This document shows positions 44,449-54,753 of a stretch of 64,000 nt of DNA, in pieces. A model generated the notes under the pieces. That model saw only the letters and a list, made by a program, of their open reading frames with translations, was not told where the DNA came from and made no database searches. The stretch is from Gracilariopsis chorda. Its lineage: Eukaryota; Rhodophyta; Florideophyceae; Gracilariales; Gracilariaceae. The position numbers and the translations under genes are program-made. The DNA lies in assembly GCA_003194525.1 (NCBI GenBank), contig NBIV01000095.1:1-64000 (forward strand), in the 5' to 3' direction. Each line of letters opens with the position of its first letter. The stretch's first letter is position 1.

Positions 44449-44745
44449 ATGGGATCCAAAAGCAAGACTGCCGACGAGGACGCCAAGCTGCTCGCCAAAA
44501 AGGAGGAGGAGGAAAGAGAAAAGGGCTCGCAGGAGAAGCTTCGGAAACAGTGTGAGGCTGAGGAGCTCGCAAAAGCGTATAAACGCGCCGTTGAAGCATT
44601 CGCAAATATGAAACTCGCCGATATGGACGAGGAGCCTAGCAATTAAATGGAGCTCATCACCTTCTTGGAGAGGAAGATCGCTCTTGCTGAACAGGAAATC
44701 TCAAAATTGGAGGACGAGCTAGCTCAGTTGGAGGATGCAGAGTGA
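44449..44745 (+). CDS. Small charged coiled-coil protein of unknown function
   Basis: From ATG 44449, 65 codons of Lys/Glu-rich coiled coil (KKEEEEREKGSQEKLRKQCE) end in TAA 44644-44646. An ATG follows at once in the same frame, with 32 more codons of coiled coil (ERKIALAEQEISKLEDELAQ) to TGA 44745. Either two tiny frames or one ~98-residue protein with an in-frame stop. It lies between the partner gene and a kinase fragment in the third Harbinger unit and may be another captured piece. Confidence 0.4.
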
Positions 44746-45341
44746 TCTGGCGAGAATTTGTCTCATGTTCTGTCCATCCTCGTCCGATTTTTCCTTCCCA
44801 GTGCGTACACCATCTCGTCTCCGCTGCCTTCATCCTCCGTGTGATGGCATACTTCAAATTCCAAGCCAGATTTTCCACATCGCAACTTTCAGCAGTTTAA
44901 AGTTCTAATAGGTTCGGTTTAGAGACCACGCGTTCCATTAGCATTCCATATCCGATTAATTTCGACACCAAGGTTAGAAGTCTCTCTACCAACTCCAATC
45001 AGCCACTACGGCTTACATAACTTGGTTAAGAAAAATAACTACTAATCGAAGCTGAATGCGCCTCCTTGTGTTCTCAACAGTCATCCAAAGTCAATGAGGT
45101 CTTCAAAGCTAGCAGCTTTTCGACCATCGCTTTTCTTTGCGATTTTTTGCTGCTGCACAGCCGAAAGTGCGGAAGATGTCTTTTCTCGTCCAGATACAGT
45201 CGGGGGCGCCGTATAATCCGAAACATCGATTAGCGATGACATCGCATTCTTTCCTTTTTGGATTTTCGCATACGGTGGAACCGTACTTGTGGCAGAGCTT
45301 TCATGCCTGGGTATACGCCCAAACGCACTGCTTCCAAACGA

Positions 45342-46478
45342 TCATTCGACCCCCGCATTCTGCTGCATGGAGGCCTCTATCGAGCTGCGAGCTCTATGAG
45401 GCGTATGGCTCGGAGCACAATTCGCGCAATCTGAAGAAAACGCGTTTGGCGATTCAGTTGAAACCGTCGTCGAGGCCGAAACTATTGACGGTTTGCCAAA
45501 GGCAGAATCAAAATCGGCCCAATCGCTGTTTTCCATACTAGTAGGTGTAGCATTAGATTCTGAAACAGGACAATCGGGTTTTCCGTGAGGGCATCCAGTA
45601 ACAGACAACAGCTCATCGAAATTGCCTAACAACGACTGAGACAATGGCTGGGTAGGTGCATGTGCAGCAGTCTCGTTGAGACGCAATGCAGGTTTCGAGT
45701 AGGTAGTTGCACTCGCAGCGTTCGAATCAATTCCAAAATCCTCGCATCGTTTGGCTCGCAGTTCATTACCAACATTCATCAGTTGCGGATCTCTTTGTCG
45801 GCCGAGAATTCGATTCACCTCTTCCAAAACCTGGAAGGAATCAAATCGATGGGCAGGATCAACTGCAAGCATGTTCTTCAACAGAGATATGAATTCGTCC
45901 GGATACTCTGGCTCGGTGGGTATGTTCGCCAGACCTTTTCTAGTCTGCAGTGACGAAGATCCATCAAAAGGCAACGGGGTAAACAATAGAGCATACCAAA
46001 TGCAGCCCAAAGACCACACATCAGCACGTTCACAAATGAAAGGCTTTGAGTATAAATTTCCCAGTTCAGATACGGACGAGTGGGAGAGGCGTGGGTGTGG
46101 TTCAAGCCACGGAGCTGGTACAATGCGCAGTATCGAGAGCTGGCAGTCAGATCCAATGGTCAGCGTGCGAGCGCGCCCCAAGCGCGAATATGAGTACCAG
46201 CGGCAGATCCAGCGCAAGTACCGAAGAGCCCCAGGAAAATGAACGTCAGCATACGGTGACGATAACAAATGCAAGAACGGACGAACGATCCGCTTGTGCG
46301 CAATAAGAATGTTGCATTTATCTTGTAATGCTCCACGTGGAATTTTCGTCAGCAAAGCCAGTTCAAATCCTCGAAGCGACTGCGACACGGTGTCGACGCA
46401 AATCGACTTCAGATGGCATACAATGCAATGATTGGTTTCCGAACGAGAAGAGTGCACTGCACCAAATGAACGGCACAA
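45342..46478 (-). pseudogene. NAK/GAK-type Ser/Thr protein kinase, 3' fragment
   Basis: 378-codon frame. Residues ~145-235 are the C-lobe of a kinase: LYSKPFICERADVWSLGCIW, ALLFTPLPFDG, PEYPDEFISLLKNMLAVDP, AHRFDSFQVLEEV. The context matches AAK1/GAK/Ark1 kinases of clathrin coats and actin patches. The C-terminal tail (~140 residues) is Ser/Thr/Ala-rich with a DWADFDSAFG acidic-aromatic motif of the kind used by endocytic proteins. The N-lobe, glycine loop, catalytic HRD loop and DFG are not recognisable upstream, and the frame ends 4 bp before the transposase stop codon. So this is a truncated gene next to a transposon. Confidence 0.72.
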
Positions 46479-46481
46479 AGG

Positions 46482-47714
46482 CTATAAAGTCGGATTAGGT
46501 CGAAGTTGCCCCTTTTGGACTATTAATTCACGTAACTTCGCCCGTATGAAACCTCTTCCGGTTTCCAAATCAGGTAGAGACATAGAAAGTATTGAGATAA
46601 GCCATTTGTCCATTTCAGATCGCAAGTTAAGCAACTCTTCCTCGTCGTAAACGTACCGATTCAATGGTTTCGAATAAATAACAAAGTTATTCAATATCAT
46701 TCCCACTCCAACAATGGAGATGCAATCCTCAACCGAATAGTTGATATCTCCATTTTGGAATATCTTCCTTCGACCAGTTAAAATACCGAAAGTTTGCTCT
46801 ACATGTATGTGCATTGACGATGAAAAGAAATTAAACGAGTTGTTGAATGGCTCAAGATTCTTACCGGGGTAAGGGCTGACAACAAAATTAGACAATGTAT
46901 AGGCCGCGTCACAAACAGCATAATACCCAACTGGGACATTACCCTCTTCAAAGTATCTTGCTAGTGGTGATATTGCAAACACAAGAGCATCGTTAGTAGA
47001 TTCATCTAGTGCAGAAAAGTCCAAGAAGCGATAATTAGAGTCTACAAGAGCTTGCACTGGACTCGAATAGTACCCTTTTCTGCAGTAGGAAGAACTTGGG
47101 TTTTCATCATTCGGTGGCTTCCTTATTTTCACGCAAAGCCCATCAACGGCTCCAATGCAGCCTGACAAAGGGTTTGGAGATAGTCGAGAAGTCTTAAACC
47201 CCATGGCGATTTGCTTCAAACCTTGTTCGTCTTTTGGTAGGCCCGGAAGCGACATAACGTCCAGAACAGCATCTACAAACTGTTTAAAACATCGTCTTAC
47301 GCTGGTTTCACTTACTACATAGAGCAGCATAAGATCTTGAAAACTTGCACCTGCCACCATTCGAATTCCAATAGCGATCTTAACGCGGAGAGAAATACTT
47401 CTTTCTTGGGACACCAAGTGAGGCCTTAAGTAAACGCTTGTTGTAAGAATGGCTTCAAGATGGTCAAATGTTTTTCGACTCATTTGAAAGGCTCTCTCAA
47501 AATCTCTGTCTGAAAAGATGGATATGACGTCTTCAAACCGCGGTTTGATAATAGGAAAAGGAGAAGGACGAGGTTTTCTGCGAATTAGAATTGCGCTTAG
47601 AAGTGACGCAACTGTTGTCATCATAAACTGAAAGAACATTGTGCTAGCAGTGTAAACGTTCTGCATGGCATTGACTTGCAGTTGTTGAGCCTCATCAGAA
47701 AAAGATTCCGACAT
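46482..47714 (-). CDS. PIF/Harbinger DDE transposase, apparently intact
   Basis: 410 uninterrupted codons from ATG 47714 to TAG 46482. After a hydrophobic/helical N terminus and a helix-turn-helix-like region (SISLRVKIAIGIRMVAGASF, LYVVSETSVRRCF), the DDE_Tnp_4 core shows Asp in CIGAVDGLCVKI, Asp in VCDAAYTLSNF and Glu in HVEQTFGILTGRR. All three catalytic residues are present. Length fits the family. It is the only transposase in the window without a stop or shift, and thus the best candidate for activity. Element ends could not be found: no matching TIRs were seen in 41948-42330 versus 47715-48228, and MULE insertion may have displaced the left end. Confidence 0.88.
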   Translation of the reverse strand: MSESFSDEAQQLQVNAMQNVYTASTMFFQFMMTTVASLLSAILIRRKPRPSPFPIIKPRFEDVISIFSDRDFERAFQMSRKTFDHLEAILTTSVYLRPHLVSQERSISLRVKIAIGIRMVAGASFQDLMLLYVVSETSVRRCFKQFVDAVLDVMSLPGLPKDEQGLKQIAMGFKTSRLSPNPLSGCIGAVDGLCVKIRKPPNDENPSSSYCRKGYYSSPVQALVDSNYRFLDFSALDESTNDALVFAISPLARYFEEGNVPVGYYAVCDAAYTLSNFVVSPYPGKNLEPFNNSFNFFSSSMHIHVEQTFGILTGRRKIFQNGDINYSVEDCISIVGVGMILNNFVIYSKPLNRYVYDEEELLNLRSEMDKWLISILSMSLPDLETGRGFIRAKLRELIVQKGQLRPNPTL

Positions 47715-48229
47715 TCAATCTTTTTCGTTTTTTGCGGCTTTGTGTGAGGCATTGCTACTTGGATTCATATCTGTAGACCGTTATATGAAAGTGGAGCCGT
47801 GAAACGAAGTGGACGAGGAAAGGCTGCACATAACGCCACGTCGACTACGATCTGTCCAAGAGTTGTGTGGTGGGATCTTATCGGCGACGATCTTGTCCAC
47901 GTTTACAACATGTGACATGCGTCAGATGTGTAATATCTCGCCTGAAGTAGCTCAACCTATGCTTGATATCCCAAGCAAACAATTGGAGGAGCTTTAACCG
48001 CAGCAGCTACTACTGTACTGTTTCCGGTTGCTAAAGTCTGCACTATCCCGTAACGACAAAAACCGGCATTCTGTCTCCGCAAGTTGGCGCACATTCTAAC
48101 CCCGTTGGGCAGAAAATTGAAGTGCTTTGATCGATGTTGGAAATTTTCACAAGTACTAGTTGATTGGTTCCATGTGATTGGTGTACGTACTGATGATTCC
48201 CAACGCTTACTATTTGAGGTATAGGAATA
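47715..48229. other. No gene seen between two transposons
   Basis: It should contain the right end of the third Harbinger unit, but no inverted repeat partner was recognised. The last two bases TA (48228-48229) are the pogo target site. Confidence 0.45.
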
Positions 48230-50407
48230 ACCCTCACAAGGGCTTAATTTGGCAGACATTCGTGTCTCTGAGAAACAGGTCAAAACAGACGCGCAGACGT
48301 TGATTCTGCTTCATTTGTTACTGCTCAAAAGCAACGGTTATCACCAAGGCCTCAATTTGGCAGGCGTAACCCGTGCTCCGCTTCTTTCTATCAACGGTAG
48401 TAGCGAATCGCCATCGAAGCAAAAGCAGCTTCATGCTGTGTGGATGACCCAGAGCCACCATCCACAGTGTTTTTGGCTGTTTTTGGCCACATTGCGATCG
48501 GCAAGTCATCGAATTCCTTACGAGCGTTTGATTCCACCAAAGTGGGAAGGTTCATGTCACCTCCTCGACCATCGTTTTCTTCTTATTCTGCGCTCCACCA
48601 CCGAACCTAAACCTTTTATGAGTGCCGCCGACACCATTTGGCAATTTAAAAGGAAAAATACCTTCTATTAGCCACAATGCAAATGTGCTCCCAGGGTTAG
48701 TGTTAGGATTTGCTTTGGCTGGCGTTATTAGTGGTTCAGGACGCCAGATGACACTATTCGCTTACAGTTTTTGTTGCAGAACGTTCTCCATCTGACGCAA
48801 GCAGTCGCTGGAGCTCATGACTTCACACGCAATTCTCTGAACTTCTGTCGCAATCGCATCATCTGCAAGTCGGAAGCTTCCTGCGGCTGGGAGGTTAACT
48901 TGTGTACTGGGCTCCGGTTCAGGCAGTGGTGACTTGGTAAAATTCATAATTTTTTCCGTGTCAAGCGGATAGAGACCACAGTAAAAGAAGCTTCTAACAG
49001 TAAGGTTTGCATTCAAGGACCGATATGCAGCCGCTGCAAGTTTCATCTTCAAGAGTTTTTGCGTTCAGGTAAGCTCCCTTGTATAAGAACAAATACAAAG
49101 CGTATCTGACATTCTCTTTGTGCACCTTATTTATGTGATCGTCACACGGTTGTAGAAAGTGAAAGGTGTTTGCAGGGAGTTGGATGGCTTCAATGTTTTT
49201 GGCTACAGCGACTTCAATCCATCCTGTTCCCTTTCTTGAACTATGGCCATCGATGTACAGAAGAATCTTTTCTTCTTCTAGGACAAACTTGCGCAAAAAA
49301 TTGTCGAAGTGTGCTATAGCTTTCGGCAGAAGTTCTTTGGTGATGGACCCCTTTGTGCTGCATATGAGCGTTGTTCCTGTTGGAATCCATTCGCGTTCAC
49401 CAAGCCATTTATAGTCGTCGTGAAGCATATCGGTTATGTGTTGTTGAGTGGCATTCATCCATTTTTCAACAGGACTTTTCCCTTGCACGATGAGGAACAT
49501 TGGCGCAATATGGCCTGCAGCACAAATTATGATGAGGGATGTAAGGTGCTTTCCACTGTCCTTCATTTTCATTCTGAGACCTTCATTTGTCCGGTGTGCG
49601 GCATTGAAGTCACGATACCGACGACCGTATGAAGCGGAAACGGCTGTTTTATCCATGTTCCACACCTTTTGAGGGTCTGTGCCAAGATCTGGCATCTTTT
49701 CTCTGACCCTCTCTATGGTGTCTACTAAGTTCTTCAGGTGTTTGGAGTTTGGTGCGTTGATTCGCTTGGGCGCAATATTTTCTGTGTGGCGCATTGCTAT
49801 TTGGCGATTGCGAGACCGAAACGACTGTAAAGCATATACGGAAGGTAGATCATTCTTGAACGTCTTGCGACCTTCATTGGCAATCTGACCTATCATTGAT
49901 CGCATTTCATCCACCCCCATCGTAAACGCGTGTTCAGACGCAAATATCGCGCAATCTATCAGCTGCTCATCTGAACGTGATAGAACTGGTGTGCGACCGG
50001 CATGGTGTTCAGTGGTTGTGAGGAGGCGGTTTAGGGTCTGCCTTTGATCGTTTGTAATAGCTTTCCTGATACGATAAAGTGTTAGTTCACGTATTGAATT
50101 TGCAGCGGCAACGTCAGTAATAGTGTGATGGGCTCGAATGAGCTCAGCGGCTTTTCGGCAGCGAAGTTGTAATTCATCCCTTCTACTCTGGGCAGCCTTG
50201 CGTTTGGCCGTTTGCTAGCGCATTGACGGGGGCATGATGCAGTTTCTAGTCTCAGGACTCTGGATGAGACCCAAAGAGGTAGAACGAAAGTGCAATGGGA
50301 GATCTGGGAGCTCATTGGGAATAAGAATCTGTTCTCTACTGACTAACTTGTTGTCAAAATGGCTCCAACAAATTGAGCGCTTTCCCAAATTGAGCCTTTT
50401 TGAGGGT
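48230..50407. mobile_element. pogo/Tigger-like Tc1-mariner element, 2178 bp
   Basis: Inverted ends (left ACCCTCACAAGGGCTTAATTTGG, right read in reverse ACCCTCAAAAAGGCTCAATTTGG) are flanked on both sides by TA (48228-48229 and 50408-50409), the target duplication of Tc1/mariner/pogo elements. A second copy of the TCAATTTGG motif lies inside each end (about 48345 and about 50370). One transposase gene on the minus strand fills the middle. Confidence 0.85.
48762..50235 (-). pseudogene. pogo-like transposase (CENP-B/DDE_1 type)
   Basis: The gene starts at ATG 50235 with an in-frame TAG as codon 7 (50215-50217). An N-terminal helix-turn-helix region follows (RKAAELIRAHHTITDVAAAN), then a CENP-B-like region (SRSDEQLIDCAIFASEHAFT). 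The catalytic core has Asp in VWNMDKTAVS, Asp in LLYIDGHSSR and a third Asp in LQPCDDHINKVHKENV, giving the DDD triad of pogo-type enzymes. A 1-nt shift near 49050 separates the last ~95 codons (KMKLAAAAYRSLNANLTVRS, FFYCGLYPLD). The shift and the early stop make it inactive as read. An ATG-led frame from 49920 might give an N-terminally short protein. Confidence 0.85.
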
Positions 50408-50640
50408 TACTAGACCAAGATCCATATCTATCACTGCTTTTTGTTGACAAGGAAAGCTTCTGGAAAACTGGGCGTTCCGTATGGGGCGCGGTTGAAGAGG
50501 GTATAGCACAAAATATCTCCTTCGGGTATATTGCTCATGTATCAAAGTTTGGGGACACGTCTACATCGCAAACAATTGATGTAGGTGGCCTGAAGTGTAG
50601 AATGGAGAAATGCTTTGTTTACAGTGAGAAACCCTGGAAT
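50408..50640. other. Spacer between pogo-like element and Harbinger copy B
   Basis: No gene. Its last three bases AAT (50638-50640) are the target-site copy of Harbinger B. Confidence 0.6.
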
Positions 50641-50916
50641 GGGTTATTCCTGATTAGCATTTTGTGTCGCACACAAAGTCCATGAAAACATTGCCAGCAA
50701 TGATACCGCGTATTAGGACGAGAGCATTTGTGTACTCGCATTTTTCATGCGAACACGGATTAGAACACGCTCAACTGCCGAGGGCACAGATTAGCAAGCT
50801 TTCAAAATCGGGGCAATTCAGAGCGTGCGACGGCTCACGATGCAGACTTGACGGCTTTCTGCACCTTAACAGCACAGGTTTAGCCGTTACCGTCCCCTCT
50901 TCTTTACATCGTCGCC

Positions 50917-52083
50917 ATGTTCCGCATTCTCCTCCTTTGCCTCTCCAAAAGCAATCGACTGCGCCAAATCGACAACGACCCCTTCCGCCACCACGTCTCA
51001 GCAACTGCGCGACGCCGTCGCGACAGACGTATCCCTCGGGTAGCGCTACAGGATCCACATTCATCTCCGTTTATGACTCTATTCCGGTCGGGTAATGATC
51101 AAGTTCTTATCACACTCACTGGTTTCGATCATAATGCCTTCGATTATATTCTAAACAAGTTTGCGCCACTTTACGGTATATAATCCCCGTACTCTATCAC
51201 TGGGATGGTAACTCGCCTCCAGCGCCCTGTACGAAAACCGAGATCGCTGACAGCTTTGCAGTGTCTCGGTCTGGTGCTGAGTTAGGGCAGAACGCGAGGG
51301 TCTACCATGCTCTTGTGCATGTTGTTCGGCATATCAGCATCGGTATGCTCGCTGTTTCTTCGTTTCGGGAGGCGACTTGTGTTGCGGGCATTGAAGGATG
51401 ATGATAACGCAGCTGTCAGAATGCCAACAGCTGAGGAAATAGAGGCCTTTCAAAATGCATTCTCTGCCAAATACTCTACCCTAGGTGATGTTTATGCTGT
51501 AGCAGATGGTTTGAAGCTTTACTTGGAGCAATCTGGGGACTGTGTAATTCAGAATATGTTCTATAATGGATGGAAGCATGATCATTACGTCGGCAACGTC
51601 TTCGTGTTTGCTCCAAATGGATGCATCATTGCATGCGCAACAAACGCTCCAGGAGCCATGCATGACTCTACTATAGCTGAATGGGGAAACATTTACTCGA
51701 AACTAGAGGCCTGCTACGAAAACTATGGAGGGAGATGTGTCGTGGACTCCGCTTTTTGTAAGGGACAGTACCCATTTCTTATTAAGTCTGCACAGGATCA
51801 TTTCAGCTCGGCTGTTTACGCTTTAGATGTCGTACGCATGCGCCAAGCAGCGTCTGCAAGGCAGGCATCCGAATGGGGAATGCATGGATTTCAGGGAACT
51901 TTTCCTCGCCTCAAGGACCGAATGCCGTACGAGGAGAGAGGCGAACGTAAGCTAATTTTACTTTCACTGGTTCGGCTATTCAACCTTCGGGCAAGACTAG
52001 TGGGGATTAATCAAATCTTATCATCTTATATGTCACATATGGGCGCAGAAGCAAACCATCTATTTTTCTCTATGAATCCGTAA
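50917..52083 (+). pseudogene. PIF/Harbinger DDE transposase, copy B (inactivated)
   Basis: Same protein as at 19068 with in-frame TAA (51181-51183; copy A has TAC) and TAG (51283-51285; copy A has TGG). Unlike copy A, it keeps the catalytic Glu (ASEWGM) and the C-terminal ~60 residues to TAA 52083, so the two copies together show the ancestral features. The first two Asp residues (VADGLKLYLEQ, VVDSAFCKG) are present. Confidence 0.88.
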
Positions 52084-52089
52084 AACAAG

Positions 52090-53516
52090 CTACTTCTTGA
52101 CCAGCGACATCATCAACATCTCCATCATACGTTCATGTCGCTTGGTCTGTTCCTGCCAAATTGCTCGCTCCTCTGCCCGCTGCGCCGCTCTTTCTTTCCT
52201 CTCTTCCTCTCGTTCGGCCTCCCGTCGAAGGCGCTCTTCACGCTGTTCCTGTCTCCATTTCTTTTCTTCCTCACGCTCTATAGATCTCATCCCCTTGTCC
52301 TCGTCCCGTCTCGCCTGATCCTGCATCATCTGTAGCTTGTAAAGCTCAGTCAGGTCAGCACTCGAGCTTCCTGGCGTCTCTTTTGCCCCCTCTTACGCAC
52401 GATAGAGCGTGCACTGGAAGGGCTCGTTCATTTTAGGGGGGTGTTCTCGCGCGCGCCGTCTACTGAATGCAGTAATTCTGCGCCGCTAGGGCCGTCATCG
52501 AAGGGATTAGTCTCCGGCTCCTCGTCGCCGGAATCAAATGCACAAAGGATATCATCCGAATCTTCACCTTCCCCGATGTCCGCACGTTCTGTCATACTGT
52601 AACGAATACGTTTAGCTTTCTCAACATCTGGATGAATGGTAGGATCCCCAGTTGGGATCCTGCGGCGATGAAGAGAGGCAAATTTACGCTTCTAGCTGTC
52701 CACGGTGCGCTTATACTCGGGGTATCTTTCCGAATGAAGCCGGATGATATGGTCCCATTCCTCCTTAGCGAGCGGCAAATGTTCTTCTAGAAGCTCCAGT
52801 AAACTGTCTACTTCCTGCCTTGAAAATCCCAAGCGGCGCCCCCCACTCCTCTCGATTGTCTTCTTCCTCTTACGAATTCCACCCACTACCCTCGAAGCCG
52901 ACTTTCGGCCACCTCTCTGCTGCCGTGCAGAAGCATGAGAGGGTACATTTCTCGTCGCTGCGGCCCCGGAGAAAGTGGTGGAGAGGTTCCGGCGCGTTGG
53001 TGGGGATGCGCTAGTCGCAGTGGCATCGGGCGGAAAACACGGCAATGCACCTTGCGCGTGAGGCATAAGCGTCTCGGAGGAAGGCTGGGATGGCGATGCG
53101 GAGCGACCTTGCGGCAGAGTCGCGACCGAAGGGCTTCGGTGACGTGACAGAGAAGCTTGTGTTCTCCCGGGGTTGCATTCCGAAGAGCGTTGTACGGAGA
53201 GCGGAGCCGGTATGGAAGGAGGAGAGGGAAGCGGTGGGGGCTCAGGGAAGCTCTCTAAAGGATCGTCGAGCGGGTGTTGTGCGTAGGCGGAATCTTGACC
53301 GGCGGGTAGGGCAGCGGCAAAATTCGCTTGGCCGGAGGAAGTCATTCTGCACGTGCGATGAGGTGCCCGGCGGGAGGTAGTCGGTGTTGGAAGGGGGTTA
53401 GGCGAAGTTTGGTGGACACAGCTGGCACAAAAAGTGGCGAGTGGGAATTTGTGTACAGCACAAATCAACCTCGCACGTGGGCGAGCGCCAACCATGGAGA
53501 AAAAATGCGCATACAT
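52090..53516 (-). pseudogene. Harbinger partner protein, copy B (broken)
   Basis: Counterpart of 20241-21668. An in-frame TAG near 52693 replaces a Lys codon of copy A just after RTVDS, and one C is missing from a six-C run near 52388, which shifts the frame. The intact parts are the disordered N terminus with the first half of the SANT-like block (274 codons) and the last 79 codons of Glu/Arg coiled coil. Confidence 0.87.
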
Positions 53517-53845
53517 ATTTGAGGTGATTTTGGCGCGAACAGCCCTCGAAATGCCGAAATGTGCAGCAGTAAATTGGAATTTGTGTACTCAGGAAGCACC
53601 CAATATCTTCGAGACATCAACAAATATAGAGCTTTGTTGGGTGATATACAGTCCCGGAGAAAACAAGAATGTGACGCTCGAGTATCATTCCGCCGTTAAT
53701 TCTGCTGTGGACAGTTTTCTCTGCTCAGTTATAGACTCTCTGATGTCATAATCCCCCCACTTATACTAAAGCGGAAGTTTGTCTGTCTGTCTGTCTGTGT
53801 GTCAGCTAACGCCCACTCATTGGCTGAAAAATCGGCAAGGAGGCT

Positions 53846-53921
53846 GCCAAGTGGAAACGTGGCGTTTTATGCGCTCCAAGAGGCATCTTGCACCGCATAA
53901 TGCGACACGTTTCCACCTGGC
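53846..53921. repeat. Inverted repeat in Helitron 5' leader
   Basis: GCCAAGTGGAAACGT (53846-53860) pairs with ACGTTTCCACCTGGC (53907-53921) with one mismatch, and flanking bases extend the stem in part. Confidence 0.7.
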
Positions 53922-54004
53922 GCCTTTTGCACGCCACAGTAGCCTACCCGTTTGGCTAAAGTAGCCCACCCGTTACACTACAGTAACCGAGCCGTTGCAG
54001 TGCA

Positions 54005-54050
54005 GTGCACATGACCGTTTTAATTACTATTTTCCAACGGTCATGTGCAC
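54005..54050. repeat. Perfect 15-bp inverted repeat in Helitron 5' leader
   Basis: GTGCACATGACCGTT (54005-54019) and AACGGTCATGTGCAC (54036-54050) with a 16-nt A/T-rich loop. Confidence 0.85.
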
Positions 54051-54753
54051 CAATCGCATTGCACGCTATACAAAAGCGTGCAAAGCACTCGCCCACTGAG
54101 CGCTCGCGTTCTCCTTCGCTGTGGTTAACCTACGGTGTGGGTTCTAGCACTCTGGGCGAGTCAGGACGTCTGAAAAAGGTACGCTGGCGGTACCGGCGGG
54201 ATCTGTTAAGTTTAACTTTCTCACCAAACAACGCGTTCGTCATCCAGATTTAATTGGTTCGGCAACTATTTCTGGGTGGCGTTCACGTGAGGTACGATAG
54301 CTCCCCACAAAACGTGCATTGCGCGGAAGGAGTAGCCCTTGAAGAGTCTAGAAAGGGGACAACAGAGTACGATTCGCGCAACAGCGGCTCTGTCTGGATC
54401 TAAGGAACTGTTAAAGGGAAACGGTCTTCGGACTAAAGTACGTCCAGCACAGAGTTGCCTAGCGATTTTGGGATTGCAAAACTCGCAGTCCTGGCAGACT
54501 CTCCAGGCACGGCCCCCTGTTTACTCTGTACAGGTCAGTTCCCAATCTAGGCGGTTTCTTTGTGGTCAAGATATTTTATCTTCGCTGCAACGATCCAAAA
54601 CTTCGGTGCTAGGTGCATAAAAGGGTTTGGAAGCCCGTAGCACAATTGTTCTCGACCATATCCCTTTTTTTCTTTTTTCTTTCTTTTCTTTTTTTGCTTT
54701 GACGGTCTTTCGACAGTTTTTCTTTTTTTGTGGTGTGCGTGAGATCTTTTACA

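Larger units (their letters stand above)
50641..53601. mobile_element. PIF/Harbinger DNA transposon, copy B (2961 bp)
   Basis: Near-identical along its whole length to copy A at 18792-21753, by eye well above 90%. The ends are GGGTTATTCCTGATTA and, reversed, GGGTGCTTCCTGAGTA. It is flanked by AAT on both sides (50638-50640 and 53602-53604). Its inactivating changes differ from those of copy A. Confidence 0.9.

Noticed and set aside
48249-48671. 140-codon plus-strand ORF
   Set aside because: It lies over the left end and subterminal repeat of the pogo-like element and has no recognisable content.
18792-53601. RIP-like C-to-T mutation as the cause of decay
   Set aside because: The stop-creating changes that can be polarised (AAA to TAA, GGG to TGA, TAC to TAA) are not mainly C to T or G to A.
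53780-53802. (GTCT)n run as a separate repeat feature
   Set aside because: Short microsatellite that is part of the Helitron 5' end.
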